A DNA stretch of 64,000 nt. Source: Tectiglobus sp965224045. Lineage in GTDB: Bacteria > Pseudomonadota > Alphaproteobacteria > Rhizobiales > Hyphomicrobiaceae. The stretch is from assembly GCA_965224045.1 (NCBI GenBank), contig CBDCYD010000007.1, forward strand, positions 248,001 through 312,000, given 5' to 3'. Made by a program: the position numbers and the translations under genes. Under the pieces are notes generated by a model that was given only the letters and a program-made list of their open reading frames with translations, was not told where the DNA came from and searched no databases. Below, one piece after another: positions 26,983-36,039 of the stretch (positions are counted from its first letter, which is position 1; each line of letters begins with the position of its first letter).

Positions 26983-27008
26983 TGAAAACAGCACTGCAAA
27001 CGTTTTCA
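26983..27008. promoter_or_regulatory. Possible operator in front of the soe operon
   Basis: TGAAAAC (26983-26989) and GTTTTCA (27002-27008) form a perfect 7-base inverted repeat with a 12-base gap, 46 bases upstream of the catalytic gene, in the divergent intergenic region. It is short enough to occur by chance. Confidence 0.25.
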
Positions 27009-27183
27009 TCGGCGCACTTGTTCAATGCCATTAGCATTTTGCGGCCGCGTGCTAAACCACACCCGCTCAATAAGGTTGCCGTACGCCCGAATCCATGACC
27101 GTCGTGAAAATGCACCACGACAAGTGGCAACAACAGCGCAGCCCTCTTGCTGACGGCGGCGTTTCAACGTCATATGCCGCCCC

Positions 27184-28122
27184 ATGTGGAACCCGTTCAA
27201 AATCCAGGCAGATGGCACCACCACGTCTCCGGCGAAAGCCACGCCGGGGCCAAAAAGCATTGGGCCAACATCCAATTTCTACTGGTCGCAGCGCTTGCGC
27301 TTGCACTACCTGGATTGGGGCAATCGCGAAGCACCACCGCTCATCCTTCAGCACGGAGGCATGGACCATGGACGCAGTTGGGACCCTGTCGCAATTGAGT
27401 TGATGAGCGACTGGCACGTTATCGTGCCGGAGTTGCGCGGCCACGGCGACTCGAGCTGGGCCAACGACGGCGACTACACCATGGCCGCCTACGTCTACGA
27501 CTTCGCCCAGCTCATCCACCAGTTGGGCTTGGCGCCGGTTACCATTGTCGCGCATTCGCTGGGCGGCAACATCGCGACGCGCTATGCCGGCATCTATCCC
27601 GATAACGTTCGCAAGCTGGTCTCGATCGAAGGCCTGGGCTCCTCCCCGAAGGTCCTGGCAGAGCGCGCGCGCAAGACGCCGGCCGAACGCCTCAGCGAAT
27701 GGATCGATCGCAAGCGTGATCTTTCCTCACGCCAGCCAAAACGGTACAAGACCCTGCAAGACGCGGCCACCCGCATGCAGGAAAAAAACCAGTTTCTGAC
27801 AAGGGAAATGGCCGACCACCTCACCCGCTATGGCGTCAACCAGAACGAAGACGGCACCTATTCCTGGAAATTCGACAACTACCTGCGGGCCTGGCCACCA
27901 AGCGACTTGCCTCAGGATGACATCGAACGGTTGTGGACCGCAGTGATCTGCCCGACGTTGCTCGTCTATGGCGAAGAAAGCTGGGCATCGAACCCCGAGG
28001 AAGATGGCCGTCTCGCAAAGTTTACCAACGCAACCTTGGAAATGTATGCCGACGCCGGCCACTGGGTGCACCACGACCGCTTCACGGACTTCGTCGCCAG
28101 CGTCAAGCGGTTCCTGAAATAG
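27184..28122 (+). CDS. Alpha/beta hydrolase
   Basis: 312 residues with the alpha/beta-hydrolase order: HGGMDHGRSWDPVA oxyanion loop (HG), nucleophile elbow AHSLGGN (Ser about 122), a later acid in LLVYGEESWASNPEED, and the catalytic His in YADAGHWVHHDR near the end. The lid region between about 155 and 225 is long and charged. No signal peptide. Substrate unknown; the family includes esterases, C-C hydrolases and haloperoxidases. It is divergent from the soe operon and converges on the enolase-superfamily gene. Confidence 0.85.
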   Translation: MWNPFKIQADGTTTSPAKATPGPKSIGPTSNFYWSQRLRLHYLDWGNREAPPLILQHGGMDHGRSWDPVAIELMSDWHVIVPELRGHGDSSWANDGDYTMAAYVYDFAQLIHQLGLAPVTIVAHSLGGNIATRYAGIYPDNVRKLVSIEGLGSSPKVLAERARKTPAERLSEWIDRKRDLSSRQPKRYKTLQDAATRMQEKNQFLTREMADHLTRYGVNQNEDGTYSWKFDNYLRAWPPSDLPQDDIERLWTAVICPTLLVYGEESWASNPEEDGRLAKFTNATLEMYADAGHWVHHDRFTDFVASVKRFLK

Positions 28123-28178
28123 CCAGGCGCGCCGCGCGCGGGCCGCGCGACAACACGTGCACCCGCTCGACCGGAATT

Positions 28179-29273
28179 TCACCTGACGAGATGCTCCGCC
28201 AATCGCTCCCAGTCAAAGGTCACGCCGGTGCCGGGATCCGACGGCGCAACGGCCAGGTGATTTTCGACTACCAGCGGTCGCATCGTGTAAGTATCGATCG
28301 GAAAGCTGTGCACCTCCATCCAACCGGCATTGCTCTGGCCGGCCATCAGGCTCACGTGCAACTCCTGCATGCCGTGACTGCAGACCGGCAGACCATGGAC
28401 CCGCGACAGCGTTGCAACGCGCAACCAGCCGGTAATCCCGCCGCAATTCGAGGCGTCCGGCTGAATATATGAGAGCGACGATTGCGCGAAGGCGAACTTG
28501 AACTCATGAATCGTATGCAGGTTTTCGCCCATCGCAAGCGGCACGCCCGTCGCGCGGGCAACCGCGCTATAGCCTGCATAGTTATCGGGATCGATCGGCT
28601 CTTCGAACCACACGATGTCAAAAGGCTTGAACGCGTTGGCAGCCGCAATCGCCTGCTCGACCGACAACGCATAGTTCGCATCGACCATGAACGCGACATC
28701 CGGGCCGATCAGCTCGCGGACGGCTCTCACGCGGTCGACGTCTTCATCCAGGTTCGCCCGCCCGACCTTGATCTTCACCGCGTTGAACCCGCGGCTCAGA
28801 TACCCTTCGATATTTGACAGCAATCGTTCGGTCGAGAAGTTGAAATCGATGCCGCCGCAGTAGGCCTTGGTTGTCGCTCCGGCGCCGCCAGCCATATCCG
28901 CCAGCGCCCTGCCTTCCGCTTTTCCCTTGATATCCCACAGGGCGATGTCGACCGCTGAAATGGCAAACGACGCAATGCCACCGCGACCCACGTAATGAAC
29001 ATGCCACTGCATTTCATCGAACAGGTGATCGATGTCGCCGGCTTCCTGCCCCGCGAGGAACGGCGCGAGGTCGTGGTCAATCATCGCCCGGATCGCATGC
29101 CCCCCTTTGCCACCGGTATACGTGTAGCCCGTTCCGTGATGTCCATCACTGGTGTGAACTGTTGCGGTCACCACTTCGAAGTGCGTGTGGTCGCCATGCC
29201 TGGCATCCGACAGCACTTCCGCCAGAGGAATCTTAAAGAGCTTTGACTCAACCCGATCAATCTTCGCTGCCAC
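28179..29273 (-). CDS. Enolase-superfamily enzyme (mandelate racemase/muconate cycloisomerase type) 1
   Basis: 364 residues from GTG 29273. The capping domain spans about 1-120; the barrel carries the KxK pair (AVKIKVG, about 166), metal ligands Asp in VDANYAL, Glu in WFEEP and Glu in GENLH, and His in VCSHGMQELHVSL on a later strand. That is the MR-like arrangement, which would abstract an alpha-proton of a hydroxy-acid or sugar acid. The exact substrate cannot be read from sequence. No sugar-acid genes sit beside it. It converges on the alpha/beta hydrolase. Confidence 0.85.
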   Translation of the reverse strand: MAAKIDRVESKLFKIPLAEVLSDARHGDHTHFEVVTATVHTSDGHHGTGYTYTGGKGGHAIRAMIDHDLAPFLAGQEAGDIDHLFDEMQWHVHYVGRGGIASFAISAVDIALWDIKGKAEGRALADMAGGAGATTKAYCGGIDFNFSTERLLSNIEGYLSRGFNAVKIKVGRANLDEDVDRVRAVRELIGPDVAFMVDANYALSVEQAIAAANAFKPFDIVWFEEPIDPDNYAGYSAVARATGVPLAMGENLHTIHEFKFAFAQSSLSYIQPDASNCGGITGWLRVATLSRVHGLPVCSHGMQELHVSLMAGQSNAGWMEVHSFPIDTYTMRPLVVENHLAVAPSDPGTGVTFDWERLAEHLVR

Positions 29274-29340
29274 CGCGACAACCCCAAAACCAACACACGG
29301 TTCTTTGCATCTATAGCCGAAACTAGGGCAACCTGCCTGA

Positions 29341-29460
29341 AATCGGAATCGGTCCGATTCCGAATTACAGCAGAAAGTTGCTCGCTTCTTCAGAGGCGAT
29401 CATCTTTGTGCCTTAAGTTGGAGGCGCGACAGCGGTTCCAGCTAAGGCACGATGATCTAG
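29341..29460 (-). repeat. Repeat family A, copy 2
   Basis: In minus orientation it starts CTAGATCATCGTGCCTTAGC, loops through ACCGCTGTCGCG, and returns CCAACTTAAGGCACAAAGATGATC, followed by GCCTCTGAAGAAGCGAGCAAC and then the inverted repeat GGAATCGG/CCGATTCC (29345-29361). It fills most of the 29274-29641 gap between divergent genes. Confidence 0.85.
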
Positions 29461-29594
29461 CACAACTTCCCGCGCCCCCAGCGCGTGTCCCACCCGCTGT
29501 CTGGCCCGTTCTCCATTTGATCGAGCGCAAAGCACCTGCGCTGTGTGCATGTCACGCTTACTCACGACCTCCATCGACCCGCCAGGTCGTGTTA

Positions 29595-29626
29595 GCCCCG
29601 TCACACATTGGCCCCGTCAAACATTG
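29595..29626 (+). repeat. 16-bp tandem duplication in front of the universal stress protein gene
   Basis: GCCCCGTCACACATTG (29595-29610) is repeated directly as GCCCCGTCAAACATTG (29611-29626), one base different, ending just before the AAAGGGA ribosome-binding site. It could be a duplicated operator or a spacing change in the 5' UTR. Confidence 0.6.
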
Positions 29627-29641
29627 GAAAGGGAACACGCC

Positions 29642-30079
29642 ATGTATACCCAAATCTTGCTCGCAACTGACGGTTCCGACATTGCCGCAACTGCCACCGC
29701 GCAAGCCATCGATCTTGCCAAGGCCCTTGGCGCAAAAATGACCGCCGTCACGGTGTCTGAACCCTACGAAGCCGTTGGCTTTACAGATTCCATGGGCATG
29801 GTTGATCCCGCCGAGTACAAGCGCCGCACAGCAGAATATGCCAGGGAAATTCTTGCTGGTGTCACCGAAACGGCGAAGAAAGCCGGCATCGCGTGCGATA
29901 CCATCCATCAGGACAGCCACTGGCCTTACGACGGCATCATCAAGGCGGCCGAGAAATGCGGCGCCGATCTGATCGTCATGGGCTCACACGGCCGTCGTGG
30001 TCTTGAAGGTCTGCTCCTCGGGAGCCAGGCCATGAAGTTGCTGACCCACACCAAGATTGCGACGCTGATCATCCGATAA
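29642..30079 (+). CDS. Universal stress protein (UspA family)
   Basis: 145 residues, one Usp domain. It begins YTQILLATDGSDIA, where the Asp would contact ATP, and has the C-terminal nucleotide motif GSHGRRGLEGLLLGS (G-2x-G-9x-G-S), so it belongs to the ATP-binding branch. AAAGGGA precedes ATG 29642. Usp proteins accumulate under starvation and stress; no target can be inferred here. Transcription ends in a shared hairpin with the dienelactone hydrolase. Confidence 0.93.
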   Translation: MYTQILLATDGSDIAATATAQAIDLAKALGAKMTAVTVSEPYEAVGFTDSMGMVDPAEYKRRTAEYAREILAGVTETAKKAGIACDTIHQDSHWPYDGIIKAAEKCGADLIVMGSHGRRGLEGLLLGSQAMKLLTHTKIATLIIR

Positions 30080-30109
30080 CCGCATCGCCTGGGCCCGACA
30101 CACAACATC

Positions 30110-30140
30110 CGGCCTGCCAGCCTGATGAGCCGGCAGGCCG
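30110..30140. terminator. Bidirectional terminator hairpin between convergent genes
   Basis: Perfect 9-base arms CGGCCTGCC and GGCAGGCCG around 13 bases, between the stop of the universal stress protein gene (+) and that of the dienelactone hydrolase gene (-). No long U-run on either side. Confidence 0.5.
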
Positions 30141-30171
30141 CGACACTCTCGCCTGAAATCCGAGTTGTGCC

Positions 30172-30834
30172 TCAGATGTGTTCCGAGAAATGCGCCAAGG
30201 TGCGCTCGCGAGCCAGCCGGGCACTCTCGGCGTCGTAGGACCCCCTTTGATCGCAATTGAAACCATGCCCGGCCGGATAGACGTGAACCGGCAAATCGCG
30301 GTGCTTGCCGATGAAGGCGTTGACGCCGTCCATCGGGATCGATGCATCGGTTTCACCGAAATGCAGAATGATCGGGCACTTCGGGGACAGGGCCGCACGC
30401 TTCGGCACTTCGCCCCCGTAATAGGAACTCGCCGCCGCGACACCGTCGAGGCCGCAGGCCACTTCCCACGTCAGTGAGCCGCCCCAGCAATAGCCGACAA
30501 CACCAACTTTCAGGCCACGCCCCTTGATCTCGGCGACCGAAGCCGTCAGGTCTTTGAGCGCGTCCTCTGTCGAGATTTGTCCTCGGATCTCGCGACCTTG
30601 GGCGACATCATCCGTGTCGTAGCCAAGCTCAATACCCGGCCGCACCCGATCGAAAAGCGCCGGCGCCAACGCCAGATAGCCTTGCTTTGCATAGTCATCC
30701 GCAACCGAGCGGATGTGCGAATTGACACCGAAAATCTCCTGGATGACAACAATGCCGCCTTTGGCATTGCCTGCGGCTTCGGCGACATAAGCCTGAAATT
30801 TGTGTCCGTCGGACGCCGTGAGTGTCAGCTCCAT
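30172..30834 (-). CDS. Dienelactone hydrolase family protein
   Basis: 220 residues from ATG 30834; an upstream in-frame Met would add an unrelated Cys/Arg-rich stretch. The triad of the family is visible: Cys in VGYCWGGSLTW (the nucleophile, near 118), Asp in FGETDASIPMDG and His in YPAGHGFNCD. The domain also has IVVIQEIFGVNSHIRSVADDYAKQGY, the standard N-terminal core. It would cleave a cyclic ester, in the aromatic degradation pathway or a related detoxifying role. Cytoplasmic. No other ring-cleavage genes are nearby. Confidence 0.92.
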   Translation of the reverse strand: MELTLTASDGHKFQAYVAEAAGNAKGGIVVIQEIFGVNSHIRSVADDYAKQGYLALAPALFDRVRPGIELGYDTDDVAQGREIRGQISTEDALKDLTASVAEIKGRGLKVGVVGYCWGGSLTWEVACGLDGVAAASSYYGGEVPKRAALSPKCPIILHFGETDASIPMDGVNAFIGKHRDLPVHVYPAGHGFNCDQRGSYDAESARLARERTLAHFSEHI

Positions 30835-30978
30835 ATTTCCGCTCCCTGGACGCTGGAATTGGCACCAACGTGCGATGGATCGCTCGGCGATGCAAGGCAA
30901 GCACGACATTCATCACACCCGGTACCGTACGGCACGCATAGCAACATATCGTGCTGCGTGCGGCCCGTCGCGAACGCA

Positions 30979-32511
30979 TCAAAGTGGAATGTTATCGTGC
31001 TTCTTCCAGGGGTTTTCGACCGTTTTGTTGCGCAGCATGTTGAGCGCCCGGCAAATCCGCACCCGCGTGTTGCGCGGCAGAATAACCTCATCGATGTATC
31101 CACGCTCTGCAGCCACGAACGGATTGGCAAAGCGCTCTTCATAGTCCTGGATGCGCTGGGCGATCTTGTCGGGGTCATTCAACTCGGACCGGTAGAGGAT
31201 CTCCGCTGCCCCTTTCGGCCCCATCACCGCGATTTCCGCCGACGGCCAGGCGTAGTTCACATCACCGCGAATGTGTTTCGAACTCATCACGTCGTAAGCG
31301 CCGCCATAGGCCTTGCGGGTAATCACCGTAATCTTTGGCACTGTCGCCTCCGAATAGGCAAACAGCAGCTTAGCGCCGTGCTTGATCAGCCCACCATATT
31401 CCTGGGCTGTTCCCGGCAAGAACCCGGGAACGTCGACTAAGGTGACGATCGGGATTTCGAAACAGTCGCAAAACCTCACGAACCGCGCCGCCTTGCGCGA
31501 CGCATCGCTGTCAAGCACGCCAGCCAGCACCATCGGTTGGTTGGCGACCAGCCCGACGGTGCGCCCTTCCATGCGCGCGAAGCCGACAACAACGTTCCTG
31601 GCGAACGATGGCTGCAGTTCGAAGAAATCGCCTTCGTCGGCGATCTTGAGGATGAGTTCCTTGATGTCGTAAGGTTTGTTGGGATTGTCGGGAATGAGCG
31701 TGTCGAGCGACGTCTCAACCCGCTTTGCCGAATCCCGTGTCGGCAATTCCGGTACGCCGGACAAATTGCTGGCCGGTAGAAAATCCATCAGCCGCCGCAT
31801 TTGCAGCAACGCTTCGACATCGTTCTCGTAGGCGTTGTCTGCAATTGAAGACTTGGTCGTGTGCACGCTGGCCCCACCGAGTTCTTCCGCGGTGACCTCC
31901 TCGTTCGTGACCGTCTTGACCACATCCGGGCCGGTCACGAACATATAGCTCGTGTCGCGCACCATGAATATGAAATCCGTCATTGCCGGCGAATAGACGT
32001 CCCCGCCCGCACACGGCCCCATGATGACGGAAATCTGCGGAATGACCCCCGATGCCAAGACATTGCGCAAGAACACCTCACCGTAACCGCCAAGGGCTGC
32101 CACGCCTTCCTGGATGCGTGCCCCGCCGGCATCAAAAAGGCCGATGATCGGTGCCCTGTTCTGCAGCGCCATGTCCTGGATCTTGGTGATCTTGCGCGCG
32201 TGCGTTTCTGAAAGCGAACCGCCGAAAACCGTAAAATCCTTGGCGAACAAATAGACCACGCGGCCGTTGATCGTACCCCAGCCGGTGACGACGCCATCGC
32301 CCGGAAACTTCGTAGCCGCCATTCCGAAGTCGGTGCACCGGTGTTCGACGAACATATCGAATTCCTCGAACGATCCTTCGTCGAGCAACAGTTCGATGCG
32401 CTCCCTCGCCGTCAGCTTGCCACGCTGGTGCTGTGCTGAGATGCGGCGCTCGCCACCGCCCTCTCTGGCAATCGCACGCCGGCGCTCCAACTCTTCGATG
32501 ATGTCTTTCAT
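30979..32511 (-). CDS. pccB: Propionyl-CoA carboxylase beta subunit (acyl-CoA carboxyltransferase)
   Basis: 510 residues, the normal size for PccB. Both halves of the carboxyltransferase crotonase-like fold are present, with CAGGDVYSPAMTDFIFMV in the N half and PIVTLVDVPGFLPGTAQEYGGLIKHGAKLLFAY and KAYGGAYDVMSSKHI in the C half. It carries biotin-bound carboxyl to propionyl-CoA, giving methylmalonyl-CoA. The biotin-carrying alpha subunit is not in the window. Closely related acyl-CoA carboxylases share these motifs, so substrate is inferred. Confidence 0.93.
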   Translation of the reverse strand: MKDIIEELERRRAIAREGGGERRISAQHQRGKLTARERIELLLDEGSFEEFDMFVEHRCTDFGMAATKFPGDGVVTGWGTINGRVVYLFAKDFTVFGGSLSETHARKITKIQDMALQNRAPIIGLFDAGGARIQEGVAALGGYGEVFLRNVLASGVIPQISVIMGPCAGGDVYSPAMTDFIFMVRDTSYMFVTGPDVVKTVTNEEVTAEELGGASVHTTKSSIADNAYENDVEALLQMRRLMDFLPASNLSGVPELPTRDSAKRVETSLDTLIPDNPNKPYDIKELILKIADEGDFFELQPSFARNVVVGFARMEGRTVGLVANQPMVLAGVLDSDASRKAARFVRFCDCFEIPIVTLVDVPGFLPGTAQEYGGLIKHGAKLLFAYSEATVPKITVITRKAYGGAYDVMSSKHIRGDVNYAWPSAEIAVMGPKGAAEILYRSELNDPDKIAQRIQDYEERFANPFVAAERGYIDEVILPRNTRVRICRALNMLRNKTVENPWKKHDNIPL

Positions 32512-32619
32512 AGCGGCATAGTCCTGCAGCAGCGCACTCGGGGATGGCGCCGGTTCACATCTGACCGCCGGTCCATAGCATGACGACCGCGGTTGTGAAA
32601 TCAGTACAAAGAACAGGAC

Positions 32620-33414
32620 CTAAGAGGATTTACCGCCTTGGCCCTGGCCCACCAGTTCAAGGATCCGCGCCGCCGCCTCGAATTCGGACCATCGATAGGC
32701 CCGCCGGGCCTGCGCCTCGCTATCCTTGCCCCACTGCTCGATCTGCCAATCCTCATCGACATGCGCCCAAGACCACGCCTCCTGTGCCGACCACGCGCCT
32801 TCGAGGATTCCGTAACCAAGAACGGCAGATCCGCTCAGCGTAACCAACACGTGCAGCGCTGCGAGACTCAACGCATCACAACCGGCGACCAACCCGGCAA
32901 ATCGTTCTATCGCCTGCCGTGGCTGGGCAACGGGCATGATCCCCTGCGACGTGACCAGCCGGACGCCTCTGGCATCGGCAAGCCAGGCAAGCGCCGGATC
33001 CCAAAGCGCTGCCTGTCGCGCCACCAATTCCTGCGGATGATCGGCGCGATAGCACAATAGATCGTTGCCGGCGAACTTCACGATCTCATCGCGCACCGCA
33101 CGCTCTTGGCCTGCAACGCCATCGAGCGCTGTATTGACGAGCCGGTTGATTGGCATGGTCGCAGGATCGATCACGTCCGCTTGCACGGCCCACTCGTCCG
33201 CGGCAGCCTGCGCCAGGGCCGCACTCGCGACCATCCAAACCTGCTTTCCAGGGGTGCGCACGTTGCGCCCGTCCAGCACCACGGCCCAGCCGTCGTCTAC
33301 CGCAGCGACACACGCCTCATCATAAAACCGCTTCGGCAAAGCGCGCCCATGCTCCGCCACGGCGGGACGTGCCGTCGCCCCACCGTTCGCGCCCTTTCCA
33401 GTGTCAGACATCAT
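32620..33414 (-). CDS. ATP12-family F1-ATPase assembly chaperone
   Basis: 264 residues. ATP12 signatures are seen: KRFYDEACVAAVDDGWAVVLDGRNVRTPGK near the N-terminus, DEWAVQADVIDPATMPINRLVNTALD, then DLLCYRADHPQELVARQAALWDPALAW and a C-terminal SWAHVDEDWQIEQWG. In mitochondria ATP12 keeps the F1 alpha subunit soluble during assembly; the alphaproteobacterial homologue is thought to do the same. The start ATG 33414 overlaps the stop of the HAD phosphatase (ATGA), so the two are coupled. Confidence 0.92.
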   Translation of the reverse strand: MMSDTGKGANGGATARPAVAEHGRALPKRFYDEACVAAVDDGWAVVLDGRNVRTPGKQVWMVASAALAQAAADEWAVQADVIDPATMPINRLVNTALDGVAGQERAVRDEIVKFAGNDLLCYRADHPQELVARQAALWDPALAWLADARGVRLVTSQGIMPVAQPRQAIERFAGLVAGCDALSLAALHVLVTLSGSAVLGYGILEGAWSAQEAWSWAHVDEDWQIEQWGKDSEAQARRAYRWSEFEAAARILELVGQGQGGKSS

Positions 33415-34088
33415 TGCTTCTCTTGACTGCCAAACGCGCGATCGATTTCCAGACCGAGCCCGCGCGCATCATCGACCACCGAAACCGCGCCTGAGACACG
33501 CAAATCCCGCACCGAATGATAGCCCCATGACACGCCGATCCCTACGACACCTGCCCGGCATGCCATTTCCATATCAAACGTCGTATCTCCGATCATCACC
33601 GCCCGGTCCACCGCCACGCCGGTCTCGCGCAGCGCGGACATGATCATCGATGGATCGGGCTTGGAGGGATGCGTATCGGCGGTCTGCACCGATGCGAAAA
33701 CCCCGTGCAGGTCCATGCGGTCGAACAGTGCGTTGACGCCGCGCCGCGATTTGCCCGTTGCAATTGCGAGCACATGATCCGGCCGGCTATCGAGCTCGTG
33801 CACCAACTCCAATATGCCCTCGTAGAGCGGCTCATGATGGTCCGGGCTTTGTCTGAGTGCTTGAAAGGCATCGCGATAACCATCAGCAACGGCCTCAACG
33901 ACGGCCGGTTCGGCATCCGGCAGCAAACGCGCGACCGCCAGCGGCAGCGACAACCCCACGATCGACAACACCTCACGTCGTGGCAGCGGTGCCAGCCCGG
34001 CCGCGGCAAAGGCGGTGGACATCGCCGCGACGATCATGTGCTGACTATCGACGAGCGTACCATCACAATCAAAGATGACGAGCTTCAT
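33411..34088 (-). CDS. HAD-superfamily hydrolase (phosphoglycolate phosphatase-like)
   Basis: 225 residues. Motif I is LVIFDCDGTLVDS at the very start (nucleophile and acid Asp), motif II is a Thr/Ser in IATGKS, motif III is the Lys in HPSKPDP and motif IV is VMIGDTTFDMEMA. A helical cap sits between motifs I and II. The frame is open far upstream into 34853, but that stretch overlaps the aldo/keto reductase gene and is not coding. It is transcribed divergently from that gene and coupled to the ATP12 homologue. Substrate unknown. Confidence 0.9.
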   Translation of the reverse strand: MKLVIFDCDGTLVDSQHMIVAAMSTAFAAAGLAPLPRREVLSIVGLSLPLAVARLLPDAEPAVVEAVADGYRDAFQALRQSPDHHEPLYEGILELVHELDSRPDHVLAIATGKSRRGVNALFDRMDLHGVFASVQTADTHPSKPDPSMIMSALRETGVAVDRAVMIGDTTFDMEMACRAGVVGIGVSWGYHSVRDLRVSGAVSVVDDARGLGLEIDRAFGSQEKQ

Positions 34089-34151
34089 GCCAAACCTTAT
34101 ACCATCACGCAGCCTGGCGAACAGCGCGGCCGGGTGCAGCGGAGGACACCC

Positions 34152-35108
34152 ATGGAATACACGCAGCTCGGCCGCACCGGTCTCAATGTCAGCGTCGCCG
34201 GTCTCGGCTGCGGCGGCAACAGCCGGATCGGGCTTGGCCGAGGCGCCAGCCCGGACGAGTGCATCGAGCTGGTCCGCACGGCCATTGACCTTGGCGTCAA
34301 TTTTCTTGATACGGCCGAAGACTACGGCACGGAACACCTCGTCGGCCGTGCAGCAAAGTTTTACGACCGTGACAAACTCGTGATCTCCACCAAGGCGATC
34401 TTGCGTCCCGACAGCGCGTCGCCCGCCGATGTCACAACCAAGGTCGATGCCGCACTCAAACGCCTCGACACCGAATACATCGACGTCTTCCACTTCCACG
34501 CCGTTCGCCCGGATGCTTACCGTCAGACCCGCGACAACCTGGCGCCCGCTTTGGTTCGCGCCAAGGAACAGGGCAAGATCCGTCACATTGGCATCACCGA
34601 GACCGGCCCACACGATCCACGCCAGGAGATGCTCACCGGCGCAGTCCGGGATGAGCCGTGGGATGTCATCATGCTTGCCTACAGCCTGCTCAACCAAAAC
34701 GCCCGCACGGCGGTGTTTCCAACGGCGCAGCAGCGCGGCATCGGCACGTTGTTGATGTTCGTTGTCCGCAACATCTTCAGCCGTCCGGACAATCGCAAGC
34801 AGACGTTCGCAAAGCTCGTTGAGCAGGGAAGTCTGCCGGCAGACTTCGCCCATGACGGCGATCCGCTCGCCTTCCTAGTCTCTGAGGGCGGTGCCGAAAG
34901 CATCCCGGATGCAGCCTACCGCTTCGCCCGCCACCAAGCCGGCGCCGACGTCATATTGTTTGGCACGGGCCGCAAGGAGCACGTTCGCGACAACGTCCGC
35001 TCGATCCTGCGACCGCCCCTCGATCCCGCTTTCACCAGCCGCCTGCACGATACTTTCGGCCACCTCGTTGGCGTTGGCCTCGACCTGCCGGACCGCATGC
35101 TGCGCTGA
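34152..35108 (+). CDS. Aldo/keto reductase
   Basis: 318 residues, with GGAGG ahead of ATG 34152. It starts MEYTQLGRTGLNVSVAGLGCGG and holds the tetrad residues in order: Asp and Tyr in LDTAEDYG, Lys in ISTKA, and His in VFHFHAV. TIM barrel, NAD(P)H-dependent. The C-terminal SIPDAAYRFARHQAGADVILFGTGRKEHVRDNV is where NADPH phosphate is bound in this family. It is the first gene of a plus-strand run ending in a TRAP transporter. Substrate unknown. Confidence 0.9.
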   Translation: MEYTQLGRTGLNVSVAGLGCGGNSRIGLGRGASPDECIELVRTAIDLGVNFLDTAEDYGTEHLVGRAAKFYDRDKLVISTKAILRPDSASPADVTTKVDAALKRLDTEYIDVFHFHAVRPDAYRQTRDNLAPALVRAKEQGKIRHIGITETGPHDPRQEMLTGAVRDEPWDVIMLAYSLLNQNARTAVFPTAQQRGIGTLLMFVVRNIFSRPDNRKQTFAKLVEQGSLPADFAHDGDPLAFLVSEGGAESIPDAAYRFARHQAGADVILFGTGRKEHVRDNVRSILRPPLDPAFTSRLHDTFGHLVGVGLDLPDRMLR

Positions 35109-35188
35109 TCGCCCGCCGACCCACTTCCCAGAACGGGTCGATCGCCTATGATGATCTGACAAGTGTCCGCAACATGGAGTGCCGCTCG

Positions 35189-35995
35189 ATGAACGTACAT
35201 GTGCCCACGTCCGACCGGCGCGCCCAGTCGCGCGTTGTGCGCAGCCAGGCGCGCAGTGGCCAGCTCACGGGTCAAACCTCCGGCCTTGCCCCGGGCATGG
35301 TTCAGGGCAATCTCGCCATCCTGCCCAAGTCCCATGCCGACGACTTTCTTGCGTTTTGCCACCTCAATCCCAAGCCCTGCCCGCTGATCGGCAAGTCGGC
35401 GCCTGGCGACCCGGCACTGCCGAGCCTAGGCAAGAACATCGACATTCGCACCGACGTCCCGATGTACCGCGTGTTTGAAGATGGCGAATGCGTCGACACG
35501 TGCACGGACATCACCGACCTGTGGCGCGAGGACTTCGTCGCCTTCGTGCTCGGCTGTTCGTTCTCATTCGAAGAAGCGATTCTCGAAGCCGGCCTCTCAC
35601 TGCGCCACATCGACCGCGGCGTCAACGTACCAATGTACCGGACCTCAATCGAGACAAAGCCTGCCGGCAGGTTTTCAGGCCCCTTGGTCGTCTCGATGCG
35701 CCCATTCAAGCCGGCTGACGCCATACGCGCCATCCAGGTCACGTCGCGGTTTCCCGAGGTGCACGGTGCACCGGTCCATTTCGGCAGCCCGGAGGCAATC
35801 GGCATCGGCGACCTCATGCAGCCCGACTACGGCGACCCGCCGGAGCTGAAGGACGGCGAAGTGCCCGTCTTCTGGGCCTGCGGCGTAACCCCTCAAGCGA
35901 TCGTCGCATTCGCCAAACCGCCAATCTGCATCACGCATGCGCCCGGGTGCATGCTGGTGACGGATCTCCTTAACGCCGAACTGGCCGTGCTCTGA
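35189..35995 (+). CDS. DUF1445 / D-glutamate cyclase-like hydro-lyase
   Basis: 268 residues from ATG 35189, for which GGAG lies upstream; ATG 35174 has none. It contains blocks of the DUF1445 family: GLAPGMVQGNLAILPKSHADDFLAFCHLNPKPCPLI, TDLWREDFVAFVLGCSFSFEEAILEAGL, VPMYRT, and near the end PVFWACGVTPQAIV and ITHAPGCMLVTDL. The family includes putative hydro-lyases and, in its eukaryotic relatives, D-glutamate cyclase, which forms 5-oxoproline. The reaction here is inferred. Neighbours are a reductase, a metallo-hydrolase and a TRAP transporter. Confidence 0.85.
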   Translation: MNVHVPTSDRRAQSRVVRSQARSGQLTGQTSGLAPGMVQGNLAILPKSHADDFLAFCHLNPKPCPLIGKSAPGDPALPSLGKNIDIRTDVPMYRVFEDGECVDTCTDITDLWREDFVAFVLGCSFSFEEAILEAGLSLRHIDRGVNVPMYRTSIETKPAGRFSGPLVVSMRPFKPADAIRAIQVTSRFPEVHGAPVHFGSPEAIGIGDLMQPDYGDPPELKDGEVPVFWACGVTPQAIVAFAKPPICITHAPGCMLVTDLLNAELAVL

Positions 35996-36039
35996 AAAAA
36001 GACCGGCGCTCGATCCATTCTCAACCGAGGAAGTGCACC

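Noticed and set aside
34089..34853. Upstream extension of the HAD phosphatase frame
   Set aside because: Overlaps the aldo/keto reductase gene completely; the HAD motif I begins at 34088.
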